A DNA stretch of 64,000 bases from a virus: positions 1-64,000 of the IMG/VR virus record IMGVR_UViG_3300021371_000009. One strand, given 5' to 3'. The notes below the pieces were generated by a model. It was not told the origin of the DNA and made no database searches. It saw only the letters and a program-made list of their open reading frames with translations. Both the position numbers and the translations under genes were made by a program. The stretch's first letter is position 1, and each line of letters opens with the position of its first letter. Of this stretch, positions 1 to 8,061 are shown in pieces.

Positions 1-1555
1 TGCTATACAGATTTGACAATGCTACACACAACTCGACTGCTTTGTTGAATTGAACAGTATTCATTTTGTCATTGAAAAGTTCTAACAATGAAACACCACT
101 AACATTCAGTTCATTCATATTAAGAGACTGAAGGTTCTCTAGATTTGTTTGTGTTCGCTTGTAGTACTCAGAAGAGAATGCATAAGCAGAGAAAGGAATC
201 TGTGCTTTTTTGCAGAACAATGCGAGACAAAGCAACTGCTCCATAGTACCTTTCATGTTATCTGACATTGAACCAGACCAGTCAAGGAAGAAAACCATAC
301 CGTGGTTCTTACCATTTGGAAGAACAGTCTTTTTCATAAAGATATCTTCATTGTACTTGTATGAGTAAAGCAGATTTGAATTGATAACACCAGTCTTGGT
401 AGTGTTTGCTCGGGCATACATATCTGCCGCTTTTTTCATTTCGAATTCTTTGTGCAGATAATTGATTACCTTTTCATTCTTCTTTTTGAATTCTTTTGCA
501 GTCTTGGTCAACAGATTTTTGACACGCTCGGTGTTACCCCAATGTTCTACAATTTCAGAATGAATTGTGGTGAATGGAACAACGACTTCATTGATATTGA
601 TAGTCTTAGGAATATCATAGTAACGAGGAATCGAATCCTCATCAGTCTCGACAAACTTTTTGGTATTCTTGTTAGATGCCATATCAGTAATTGATTTGAC
701 ACCAGGAGCAGAACCTTCAGTATCTTCTGCTTTACCATCCATATCATCTACTAAATTTGGTGCTTTAGTTTTTACTGTATCTTCGCCATCGGCATCTTCT
801 TCTGTATCAGCAGAGTTTGCTTGACCTTGCTCTTCTGCATCTTGGTCAGCATCACCTTGTACAGCATTCATACCTTGACCTTCGCCTTCATCAGCACCAT
901 CATTATCGGCGTTTTGCTCTTGCTCATCGCCTTGCTCAGATTGCATCATGTAAGGAGAAACATCAGGATTATCTTCTGAATTCTGTTGCTTTTCTTCTAA
1001 CTCTTGCTGACAATATTCGAACAACTCTTCTGATAGTTTGATAACTTCATCAAAAGTTTGAGTAGTCATAGAACGGTCAAAGAATTCTTTTTCTTTACCT
1101 GTCAACTCAATGTTGATTTGAGTACCGAGTTTTGCTTTTAGATTGATGCGGTCGATAAGAAGCAAATCAGAAATGTTCATTTCTTCTGTACCAAAGAAAT
1201 TATTCTCATGCAACTGTGTGTATGCTTGATAGAATGGTTTCTTTAGACCAGGATATTTCTTCTGAATTAGTCGCTCAATGCGGGCATCTTCTACGACATT
1301 CACAACTGAATGAAAATTCTTAGATTTGATAGGAAGGTTCTCCATGCCATCGCAAGGAGTCCATAGAGCATGGGCGACTTCATGACCAACAAACAGGTCT
1401 AGAGTTTTTGCATCTAAATCTTTCATTGTCGGAATACGCAATATGCGATTTTTAACATCGAAACTAGCAGTATCGACATTTGCATACTCGACAGTCAAGT
1501 TCTCAGTAGCAAGCAATTTTGCTAGAACAGATTTGACTTCAGTAATTTTTGTCAT
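1..1555 (-). CDS. VWA-domain / HExxH metallopeptidase-like protein (partial, C-terminus beyond window)
   Basis: About 518 residues are visible; the gene runs off the left edge. The N-terminal part carries HEVAH (H58, E59, H62), a zinc-metallopeptidase-type motif. The middle, about residues 200-290, is acidic and low in complexity, and a DWSGSMSDN motif near residue 425 matches the DxSxS metal site of von Willebrand A domains. The combination resembles CobT/cobaltochelatase-like VWA proteins carried by T4-like marine phages; an actual chelatase role is not implied. The ATG at 1555 follows an AAGAAGG ribosome site and a sigma70-like promoter. The family is recognised by motifs only; function is unknown. 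Confidence 0.75.
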   Translation of the reverse strand, partial: MTKITEVKSVLAKLLATENLTVEYANVDTASFDVKNRILRIPTMKDLDAKTLDLFVGHEVAHALWTPCDGMENLPIKSKNFHSVVNVVEDARIERLIQKKYPGLKKPFYQAYTQLHENNFFGTEEMNISDLLLIDRINLKAKLGTQINIELTGKEKEFFDRSMTTQTFDEVIKLSEELFEYCQQELEEKQQNSEDNPDVSPYMMQSEQGDEQEQNADNDGADEGEGQGMNAVQGDADQDAEEQGQANSADTEEDADGEDTVKTKAPNLVDDMDGKAEDTEGSAPGVKSITDMASNKNTKKFVETDEDSIPRYYDIPKTININEVVVPFTTIHSEIVEHWGNTERVKNLLTKTAKEFKKKNEKVINYLHKEFEMKKAADMYARANTTKTGVINSNLLYSYKYNEDIFMKKTVLPNGKNHGMVFFLDWSGSMSDNMKGTMEQLLCLALFCKKAQIPFSAYAFSSEYYKRTQTNLENLQSLNMNELNVSGVSLLELFNDKMNTVQFNKAVELCVALSNLYS

Positions 1556-1587
1556 GAACACACCTTCTTTTCTCATCATCTATATAC

Positions 1588-1617
1588 ATAATAACATACG
1601 TTATCATATTTTGTCAA
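1588..1617 (-). promoter_or_regulatory. sigma70-like promoter for the VWA gene
   Basis: Read on the minus strand: TTGACA (1617-1612), then TATTAT (1593-1588) with 18 bases between, or TTATTA with 17. It lies about 30 bases upstream of the VWA gene and overlaps the end of the small membrane ORF. Confidence 0.65.
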
Positions 1618-1751
1618 GCGAAAATCGCACTGATTATGGCAATAATGACAAAAAAACTAAAATAAAATGCCATTAGACCAATTCCAATCAGAACAATCCA
1701 CCAGATAATTCTAAAAGGAAGTGTCAAACCAAACCAAATCGCACTAAACAT
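1614..1751 (-). CDS. small hydrophobic membrane protein (45 aa)
   Basis: The start MFSAIWFGLTLPFRIIWW leads into a nearly continuous hydrophobic stretch up to the C-terminus, enough for one or two membrane helices. The ATG at 1751 has a good ribosome site (GAGAGAGG, about 5 bases away) and its own sigma70-like promoter, so it is likely a real gene despite its size. It sits between the methyltransferase operon and the VWA gene. No family is recognised. Possible roles are an inner-membrane, superinfection or lysis-related protein, but nothing in the sequence decides this. Confidence 0.6.
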   Translation of the reverse strand: MFSAIWFGLTLPFRIIWWIVLIGIGLMAFYFSFFVIIAIISAIFA

Positions 1752-1776
1752 TTATACCTCTCTCATTTCTAGGTAT

Positions 1777-1805
1777 ACAATACCACAGGTAGATTAGTTT
1801 GTCAA
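1777..1805 (-). promoter_or_regulatory. sigma70-like promoter for the 45-aa membrane ORF
   Basis: Minus strand: TTGACA (1805-1800), 17-base spacer, TATTGT (1782-1777). The predicted start lies about 20 bases upstream of the ATG at 1751. Confidence 0.7.
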
Positions 1806-1828
1806 GCGTTTTTTCATGAATATTTGTA

Positions 1829-2500
1829 TCATCTCTTCATAATAGTTACATAGTATCTGAAATCATCATAACGAGATATTTTTGATGAAACTGTAGCGTA
1901 AGGTATTGATGATGAACCATCTGCAAAATTTTCAAACTTTCTAATACCACCTGCAACATGTGCAGTTATATCTGCATTATATAATTTCTTTAGACCATGT
2001 ACTCCCTGTAAAATTTCAATGTAATTATTATATTCATTTTCGTCTGTTGAGTTTTGAATTATACACAAGATACCATCATCTGCTAATGCTTGCGATAGTC
2101 TAAGCAACAAAGCACTCTTATTATCATACTGGTCAAATGCATCAATAGAGAAAATTAGATTTGCATCTCTCCGCTTAGACAATATAAAGTCTTTGTAAAA
2201 AGAGATACCAGAATGTCTAATCTTACATGCTTCAAGCATGTTTTGGTCATTATTATATCCAATACACTTTTTAAAATTATATTCGCCTTTCAGACATGCT
2301 AGACCGTATCCAAGACCACAGTTAATATCCATCGCTGTGATTTCAGTATGATTTTGCAGATAGTCTTTGATGAAGTAACGATATGTTTGATATGCATATT
2401 TTTCAATGCCACACAACTCATCATAATCTTTTTGACCCCAATCTTCGAATTCGACTGGTACGTTACTAAAGATGTTTTTTGAATACGAATATCGGTTCAT
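1829..2500 (-). CDS. class I SAM-dependent methyltransferase-like protein
   Basis: The 223-residue protein has a motif I-like loop MDINCGLGYG (residues 57-66) for S-adenosylmethionine, a following acidic/aromatic segment IGYNNDQNML, and an ANLIFSID motif IV-like strand, as in small Rossmann-fold methyltransferases. The substrate is unknown. Its start overlaps the end of the upstream DNA methyltransferase by 35 bases, so the two are probably translated together. It is the last gene of the 11-kb polycistron. A degenerate, non-catalytic member cannot be excluded, because motif I reads NCGLG rather than the usual DxGCGxG. Confidence 0.7.
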   Translation of the reverse strand: MNRYSYSKNIFSNVPVEFEDWGQKDYDELCGIEKYAYQTYRYFIKDYLQNHTEITAMDINCGLGYGLACLKGEYNFKKCIGYNNDQNMLEACKIRHSGISFYKDFILSKRRDANLIFSIDAFDQYDNKSALLLRLSQALADDGILCIIQNSTDENEYNNYIEILQGVHGLKKLYNADITAHVAGGIRKFENFADGSSSIPYATVSSKISRYDDFRYYVTIMKR

Positions 2501-4025
2501 ACTTTAACCAGATGCCGTTGACTTTACAAAAGTTTTTCGCCCGCGGTTTACCTGTCTCCTCATCAACTCTATTACCACCTGGCATCTGTGCTAGTGCCAT
2601 CTTTAATGTGGTCACATACTCAAATCCAAGTTCTTCACAGATACGAATACTATCACCTTCTAAAGGTAGCATCTCATTACCGAACTTTGCATCTGCAATA
2701 TTCCAGAGTAAGTATCTGTCGTTCTTTAAGTATTTATATGCGTTAGTAAGTGTAGGTCTAAGAAACCCTTCTACCCACGCTTCATACTGGTCGAACTTCT
2801 TGTACGATTGTTCTTCGTCCTCGCTATACGCCTCTTTCGCAAAATAAGGCGGCGAGGTGAAGACCATATCGATACTCTCTTCTTCACATTCAAAGACTTC
2901 TGACCCACATTGGTGAATTTCGTATGTGTTTGTATGTGGGAATAGACCTGTTGCTCTGTAAGTTTTCTCATTGAAAAACCTTGCAAGTTCAGCATACTTT
3001 GTGCTTTTGGTACCGTCTTCTGTAATGACAGTATGGTCGGTATTAGGGTCAGTCCCAATATAGTGTATATTGCGGTCATCAGAGACAGACATAGCACCAA
3101 GAATACGACCGCCCCAACCAGCAGAGGGATCCCAAATACGAATAGTAGACTGGTCTTTAAAATGCTCAGTATATTTTTCATAGAGATATTTAGCAGTAAG
3201 AGGCGGAAAGTTTACTGCGTATTGACACCAAGAGATACGAAAAGGTTTGAACCCCAAAGGAAAGATTTTTTGACCTTTCTTGAACAGCATAATCTGATAA
3301 ACATCATATTCGTCTTTCATATTGACTTTGCATTTGTCAGGTATGTCTAGTTGTTCAATTTCTTCTCTAGTAACTTGCGCCCACGCGACATCTCTTAGTT
3401 TGTCATCATAACCCGTATAGTCTTGTTCTTTGTCTGGTTTCAACCAATAATCATGTGTGTCATATTGACGACCATTACGCTCAAACCAATCAATAAAAGA
3501 CCTGCCGCTAGAAACTGTGTGCCGTAAGGTCCCAAATTCAACCAACCCTTCTTGCTTAATAGGATTGCTATAATGATAGAAAGAATCCCGCTTAAAGTGA
3601 CGATGCCCATATGTATATACTTTCTGAAATAAATCTTCATCTACGAAATGGTCATAGATAGATTTTGCTTTGCTGATATCGTTGTAAACAATCTTTGTTT
3701 TCATCATTGTAGGAAACCACTGATTAGCGGCATTACCTATAACTGATGTATTACGAATAACATCTCGCTCACCTGTCTCTTCGTTAAAGCATTCAAACTC
3801 ATGAACAGGAAAACTAGACATCTTATTGAACTGGTCAATAATATCAGTTTCACTCCAACCAACTCTTGGAGGCAGACCTAGTTCATCCCATGAGTATACT
3901 ACTTCTTTTCGCATATCATGCAACCATTGACGAAATTCATCGTCTGTCATCCATAGAACTTCTTCGAATGTCTTGTTTACTTCATGTTCTAGTAGATAAC
4001 TATTTCTTTCATAAAAATGCTTCAT
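2466..4025 (-). CDS. DNA methyltransferase (N6-adenine or N4-cytosine type)
   Basis: The 519-residue protein has an SAM-binding motif DPSAGWGGR (299-307) and a catalytic TSPPY motif (390-394), with motif I before motif IV. The (D/S/T)PPY motif marks amino-methyltransferases acting on exocyclic N of adenine or cytosine in DNA. The 290 residues ahead of motif I probably hold target recognition. No endonuclease gene is adjacent, so a solitary methylase protecting or marking phage DNA is the simplest reading. Its start overlaps the small upstream gene by four bases (ATGA). Confidence 0.85.
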   Translation of the reverse strand: MKHFYERNSYLLEHEVNKTFEEVLWMTDDEFRQWLHDMRKEVVYSWDELGLPPRVGWSETDIIDQFNKMSSFPVHEFECFNEETGERDVIRNTSVIGNAANQWFPTMMKTKIVYNDISKAKSIYDHFVDEDLFQKVYTYGHRHFKRDSFYHYSNPIKQEGLVEFGTLRHTVSSGRSFIDWFERNGRQYDTHDYWLKPDKEQDYTGYDDKLRDVAWAQVTREEIEQLDIPDKCKVNMKDEYDVYQIMLFKKGQKIFPLGFKPFRISWCQYAVNFPPLTAKYLYEKYTEHFKDQSTIRIWDPSAGWGGRILGAMSVSDDRNIHYIGTDPNTDHTVITEDGTKSTKYAELARFFNEKTYRATGLFPHTNTYEIHQCGSEVFECEEESIDMVFTSPPYFAKEAYSEDEEQSYKKFDQYEAWVEGFLRPTLTNAYKYLKNDRYLLWNIADAKFGNEMLPLEGDSIRICEELGFEYVTTLKMALAQMPGGNRVDEETGKPRAKNFCKVNGIWLKYEPIFVFKKHL

Positions 4026-4249
4026 TCAATAATCTCAACATCACTTTCTGTTTCTATCACTACTCTTGCGCCGCAAGATAGAATAGGTTTTTCATTACCA
4101 CCATAACGAACTACACTGTCACCTAGTATCTTAACTGCATGACAATATGTATTTGAGCGACCTTTTTTAACAGTGATAACAGGTTCGTTTGTACCATGCT
4201 TTTTGTTCGCTCTAATCTTATGTTGGTTTACATGTATATAGGTTTTCAT
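4022..4249 (-). CDS. conserved small phage protein of unknown function (75 aa)
   Basis: This short basic protein begins MKTYIHVNQHKIRANKKHG and has a C-terminal LSCGARVVIETES segment. It looks like a conserved small protein of marine T4-like phages, recalled from general pattern rather than by search. The His/Lys-rich N-terminus could bind nucleic acid. It overlaps the DNA methyltransferase start by four bases and lies ten bases after the oxygenase gene, so it belongs to the same transcript. Function is unknown. Confidence 0.65.
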   Translation of the reverse strand: MKTYIHVNQHKIRANKKHGTNEPVITVKKGRSNTYCHAVKILGDSVVRYGGNEKPILSCGARVVIETESDVEIIE

Positions 4250-4259
4250 ATTACTCTCA

Positions 4260-4817
4260 TTATAGCATCATTGGACTGGTTTTGTCAAACACTAAATCAA
4301 AACTTTTCCATGTTAATGTCATTCGACAATTAGTTTTTACCGAGGTAGATAATCCTCGATGCGGCATTAAAGAACTAAATATCACAACTCTACCTGGAAC
4401 AAAATCAACTACACCCATTTGAGTTTCAAATCCTCTTATTCCTTCGTGTAAATAATTTACCATGTACAAAATGGTAAAGTTCTCTTGTAAATTTTTTGTT
4501 CGATGTAAACTATCAATGTGCATAGAACCGTCTAATTCATATGTTTGTCCATTGATATAAACATGTTGTTTATCTAAGTCCTTTTCTTTAACTTCAAACT
4601 TATAGTATTCTTTGATTTTATTAAAGATAAACTTTTGGTCAGGACAATCTAATATATGTGTATAATCATTCAGTCTTTTACTGCACCAAAATATTGCATC
4701 ATCTGGATTGTTTGATACATTACCATAATAAAATAAATTATCATGATATTTTGTTGCTACTCTTGCTACAAACTCATCATCAAACAAATTATCGACATAA
4801 TCTAATCTCTTTATCAT
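4260..4817 (-). CDS. 2-oxoglutarate/Fe(II)-dependent oxygenase
   Basis: The 185-residue protein has the iron-binding facial triad HxD (H100, D102) and distal H153 in MPHRG, followed by R165 in CRMTLTW, the usual 2-oxoglutarate anchor. The jelly-roll layout matches small phage and prolyl-hydroxylase-like oxygenases. The ATG at 4817 is preferred over an in-frame TTG 15 bases upstream because it forms an ATGA overlap with the stop of the PLP enzyme gene. The substrate is unknown. It is one of three iron-oxygenase-like genes in this cluster. Confidence 0.82.
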   Translation of the reverse strand: MIKRLDYVDNLFDDEFVARVATKYHDNLFYYGNVSNNPDDAIFWCSKRLNDYTHILDCPDQKFIFNKIKEYYKFEVKEKDLDKQHVYINGQTYELDGSMHIDSLHRTKNLQENFTILYMVNYLHEGIRGFETQMGVVDFVPGRVVIFSSLMPHRGLSTSVKTNCRMTLTWKSFDLVFDKTSPMML

Positions 4818-5581
4818 GCCGCCACGTTCCAAAACAAATTAAGTTTATTTCTATCCATATTTTCTTGTATCACTTTCCATGCTTTTGCATCATATTCAGG
4901 AGCAGACGGAAATGGTGGTGCTTCTGATTGCTTCACTGGTTTGTCATATTTATATGCAGTTTCATGTAAGATAGCACGACCAATCTGACGGTCATCCATC
5001 TTATGACCCGTCTGTATCACATGAACTTCGGACTCTGGGAATGCAAGTTGCAACCCTCGGTTTATCGTTCCTGATGACCCTACTGTCCAGATTACTTCTG
5101 GCGCTACATCTAGCGACTGCGCTACTTTCACTATACTTCCTAGCACCCAATCGTGTTCTAGTCCTAAGGGCAATGTCCTGCGGGTTTGAGGACTCTCTCT
5201 GCGGTATCGCTCTGCTCTTGACAGAGTGACATTTAGCATTCCCATCTTCACCCATTCAATACGACCTCCATACTCCATGTATTTCTGTTGATGCCATGTT
5301 GGTTCTTTTCTATCTGCCCAAAAGCAAGTTGCTTTTTTTCCATACTTCTGACAAACATATGCTAGTGAGATTGGACCCCAACCTACTTTGTTTGAACCAC
5401 CGAACACCCACTCTTCGCAATCGGTATCCCGTATGAGTTTGTCGATGAACCGCACTTTTGAACCTGCAGGTAGTAGGTCATCCCGAACCACGATAACATC
5501 ATCATGATTGCAAAGAACAGGCGCATCGTAAGGGTCTTCCCAATCACTCACTAACTCTAAATAATCTTCTGCATTTATCAT
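4814..5581 (-). CDS. PLP-dependent enzyme, ACC deaminase / D-cysteine desulfhydrase-like (fold type II)
   Basis: The 255-residue protein resembles the tryptophan-synthase-beta superfamily. RDDLLPAGSKVR places a likely PLP Schiff-base lysine at K42; GGSNKVGWG (61-69) matches the substrate/PLP loop; WTVGSSGTINRG (near 165-176) matches the phosphate-binding glycine-rich loop. Fold-type II enzymes act on small amino acids by elimination or deamination. It is shorter than bacterial ACC deaminases (about 330 residues). The start at 5581 lies inside the preceding oxygenase gene (38-base overlap). The reaction is not predicted with confidence. Confidence 0.78.
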   Translation of the reverse strand: MINAEDYLELVSDWEDPYDAPVLCNHDDVIVVRDDLLPAGSKVRFIDKLIRDTDCEEWVFGGSNKVGWGPISLAYVCQKYGKKATCFWADRKEPTWHQQKYMEYGGRIEWVKMGMLNVTLSRAERYRRESPQTRRTLPLGLEHDWVLGSIVKVAQSLDVAPEVIWTVGSSGTINRGLQLAFPESEVHVIQTGHKMDDRQIGRAILHETAYKYDKPVKQSEAPPFPSAPEYDAKAWKVIQENMDRNKLNLFWNVAA

Positions 5582-6686
5582 TTGCTTCTATATCCACCAC
5601 TAAATGTATTCTTGTTTCATCACCATTGTTAATCGCCATATGTGGTTTGCGAATATCTAGATACCACAACTCACCTTCTTTCATATTAACAACATGCTTC
5701 TGCCCATGCATATCCCATGAAGTAAATTCCATATTTGGATTTGTAATCACTGGAATATGTAGTCTCATAATCTTACCATCTGCAACACCAAGATAAGGGT
5801 CAACTTGGTCTGTGTGTCTTTGCAGTTCACCACCACCTGGAGCGAGTGACATAAATCTTATTCGCTCAATATTGTCAGTAGGTATCTTTGAGAGTATCTC
5901 ATTGACATACGGAAACTGCTCACGCAAAGGTGTGTCTTCACACTCCCACTCTTCCCATGTGTCGTTTTCTGCTTTCCATTTCTTGCTCATCTCAACAGGT
6001 TTTGCAATAAATGATGCATCTGGTCTATATCCTCTCAGCGATATTGCTGACCAAGCACCTTTTTTATTGTAATTTGAGTAATGATTAGTATACTCAAGTG
6101 TCAATTTTTCTAGTTCGGTGCGTATAATCGATGTTTCGATAGTGTCAAACATGCATTTACTTATAGAAACCGTCTCAGCGCCGTCTATAGGCGGATGAGA
6201 GCGATCCTCGAATGAAGTGCTAGAATTACGAAAGAATACGCTATATATCTCTGCAAACGTAGTTATTTTGCTACCAACATAGTCGAATCCTGCTTCTTTA
6301 GCAAACTCAACTGCTTTTGCATCTTCTGACCACACAAACAACCAACAGTTTCTATCTGAATAGTGATTGATGTAGTTCTTTACGTTTTCTGTATATGCAG
6401 ATATATTTTGAATTACAACATCACCTGGTTCTTTATAACCAATAATAGTCTCACCGTGCATTGTAATCTTTGACTTAACTTTTGCTTCCGTGATATTAAT
6501 CCATGCATCACCCGCTTTGCGTAGAGAACCTTTGTCTAAGAAGTCTGCTACATTATTCTTTTTAAACTGTGCAAAAGGACTATCAGTGTATGAATTATAA
6601 TGGTCATACTCTGCAGTAATTTCTTTTAGGTAATCTAACTGATAACCTTTCTGCCAATCTTTCATTTCTACTTCTGTTTGTGTCAT
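5544..6686 (-). CDS. GNAT-like domain fused to aspartyl/asparaginyl beta-hydroxylase-like oxygenase
   Basis: In this 380-residue protein, residues about 80-153 (including AVEFAKEAGFDYVGSK) resemble the C-terminal half of GNAT acetyltransferases. Residues about 200-380 carry an Asp/Asn-hydroxylase-type core: HTD (H291, D293), a distal KPH (H349) and RIHLVVD (R359), with WYLD just before the distal histidine. This is the double-stranded beta-helix iron/2-oxoglutarate arrangement. Its ATG overlaps the stop of the cupin gene (ATGA), and its end overlaps the PLP enzyme by 38 bases. The GNAT part is less certain than the oxygenase part. The substrate may be a protein side chain or free amino acid. 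Confidence 0.75.
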   Translation of the reverse strand: MTQTEVEMKDWQKGYQLDYLKEITAEYDHYNSYTDSPFAQFKKNNVADFLDKGSLRKAGDAWINITEAKVKSKITMHGETIIGYKEPGDVVIQNISAYTENVKNYINHYSDRNCWLFVWSEDAKAVEFAKEAGFDYVGSKITTFAEIYSVFFRNSSTSFEDRSHPPIDGAETVSISKCMFDTIETSIIRTELEKLTLEYTNHYSNYNKKGAWSAISLRGYRPDASFIAKPVEMSKKWKAENDTWEEWECEDTPLREQFPYVNEILSKIPTDNIERIRFMSLAPGGGELQRHTDQVDPYLGVADGKIMRLHIPVITNPNMEFTSWDMHGQKHVVNMKEGELWYLDIRKPHMAINNGDETRIHLVVDIEANDKCRRLFRVSE

Positions 6687-7279
6687 ATGTCTGACCTTTC
6701 TTCTACACTATTAAATAAATTTTCTTCAATGGCAAAACTAACTGAACATCTTGGTCCAGAAATAATAGGGCAATGTCTCCACCCTTTTGGAATAAATATC
6801 ATGTCATTAGGTTCTAGTATAAACTCCTCTATTACATCATCTTCTTCAGGTCCTTGCTGAACCTTCCAAGGTGTATTACCTTGAATTTGCCATATGTATG
6901 TATTCATATCATCCATATGAAAATTAAGTCCATCACTTTCAGAAACAAAAGAAGCAAATAAGTGACAATTAACTCTACTAGTAGTTCTATTGATAATATG
7001 TTTCTCTTCAATAATTTTTCTTACATATGTAACCTGAGGTATCAACTCGGCGTTGTGAGTAGCAAAAGAAGGAAATATATTAGTATCATTATCAATTTCA
7101 ATTTGATTTTGAGATACTAATCTAATTGCTCTTCCAGACTTAGGAAAACCGGTGCGCCATTCTTCAGAGTTTCTATAATCAACTGATGCTTGAAAGTTAT
7201 GTACTATGTCAGACCATTCAAATCTTTCAAAAGGCATAACTCCTATTTCACCAGGTCTAGGTAAATCAACCCACCGCAT
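6683..7279 (-). CDS. JmjC/cupin_8-like Fe(II) oxygenase
   Basis: The 198-residue protein carries HMDD (H121, D123) and PKGWRHCP (H169), the metal triad and typical 'I-P-x-G-W-x-H' surroundings of cupin-8/JmjC oxygenases. This family includes bacterial ribosomal-protein and tRNA hydroxylases, so a ribosomal target is conceivable but is inference. It starts inside the end of the deformylase gene (14-base overlap) and ends in ATGA with the GNAT/hydroxylase gene. Confidence 0.78.
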   Translation of the reverse strand: MRWVDLPRPGEIGVMPFERFEWSDIVHNFQASVDYRNSEEWRTGFPKSGRAIRLVSQNQIEIDNDTNIFPSFATHNAELIPQVTYVRKIIEEKHIINRTTSRVNCHLFASFVSESDGLNFHMDDMNTYIWQIQGNTPWKVQQGPEEDDVIEEFILEPNDMIFIPKGWRHCPIISGPRCSVSFAIEENLFNSVEERSDI

Positions 7280-7799
7280 CTAATTTTAACTTTCCATCTT
7301 TTACTAACTTTTTAATTTTCTTATCTCTTGCTTTGACACCTCTATCAAGCACCAACTTTGATGCTCTCTGTGTGAAATCGATGCCGAGCATATGATCCAT
7401 TTCATGTAAGAATATTCGTGCAGTCATACCTTCATATTTAAACTTCTGGTTATTACCTTTTTCATCATAATATGATACTACACAGAAAACAGGTCTACGA
7501 ATTGATAAAAACAATCCAGGCCATGTCAAACAACCTTCTTTCATTGCTTTCAGTTCAGATGACATTGTAAGTACTTGAGGGTTAAAAACATTCAAACGAA
7601 AATCATCTTGACCCATGACAAAAACTTTAGTGTTAAAACCCACTTGAGTTGCAGATAATCCTACGCCTTTATAGTGTAGCATATTATCCCACAACTGGTC
7701 AGCAAGTTCAATTGGATTCATAAATGGATTCTCAAAATCAAACTCTTCTGGTTTGTATCTTGCTTCACTTGGAGGCGTTAAATCTAAAATTTTACTCAT
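7266..7799 (-). CDS. def: peptide deformylase
   Basis: The three family motifs are present in order: GVGLSATQVG (45-54), EGCLTWPG (metal ligand C90) and HEMDHMLG (H132, H136). The enzyme removes formyl groups from new N-terminal methionines. Phage versions occur in marine cyanophages, where they are thought to support synthesis of particular host or phage proteins. The 177-residue length is normal. It overlaps both neighbours, so it is co-translated with the oxygenase cluster. Confidence 0.93.
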   Translation of the reverse strand: MSKILDLTPPSEARYKPEEFDFENPFMNPIELADQLWDNMLHYKGVGLSATQVGFNTKVFVMGQDDFRLNVFNPQVLTMSSELKAMKEGCLTWPGLFLSIRRPVFCVVSYYDEKGNNQKFKYEGMTARIFLHEMDHMLGIDFTQRASKLVLDRGVKARDKKIKKLVKDGKLKLDAVG

Positions 7800-8061
7800 C
7801 GTCTACCAACTCATAATCGATATCATAACCACCCTTACGGTCAGTCCACAAATCTTCTTGACTGTCAAGAACATCTGCCCACCCCATAAGAATTTCATTA
7901 TATTGGTCGCACTCTTCATCAGTATGGTCTTCACCATTCATAATTTCTTTAAAGCGTTCTACTGTCAAACCTTGTTCGATGATATGTTCTTCACTCACAC
8001 ACATGTCTTTAGTGATTGTCATCTGATGATATTCTGTTTGTGTAAATCTAACTTCACTCAT
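7792..8061 (-). CDS. small acidic protein of unknown function (89 aa)
   Basis: The ATG at 8061 (MSEVRFTQTEYHQM) is chosen over an in-frame TTG 15 bases upstream. GGAG lies 6 bases ahead, and the junction with the previous gene is ATGAGTGA, a coupled stop/start. The protein is acidic and helical-looking with no known motif. It lies between a second acidic protein and peptide deformylase. Function is unknown. Confidence 0.7.
   Translation of the reverse strand: MSEVRFTQTEYHQMTITKDMCVSEEHIIEQGLTVERFKEIMNGEDHTDEECDQYNEILMGWADVLDSQEDLWTDRKGGYDIDYELVDDE

Noticed and set aside
2771-3181. Hydrophobic-looking minus-strand frame within the DNA methyltransferase
   Set aside because: It lies in another frame of a gene with clear motifs (DPSAGWGG, TSPPY), so it is an overlap artefact.
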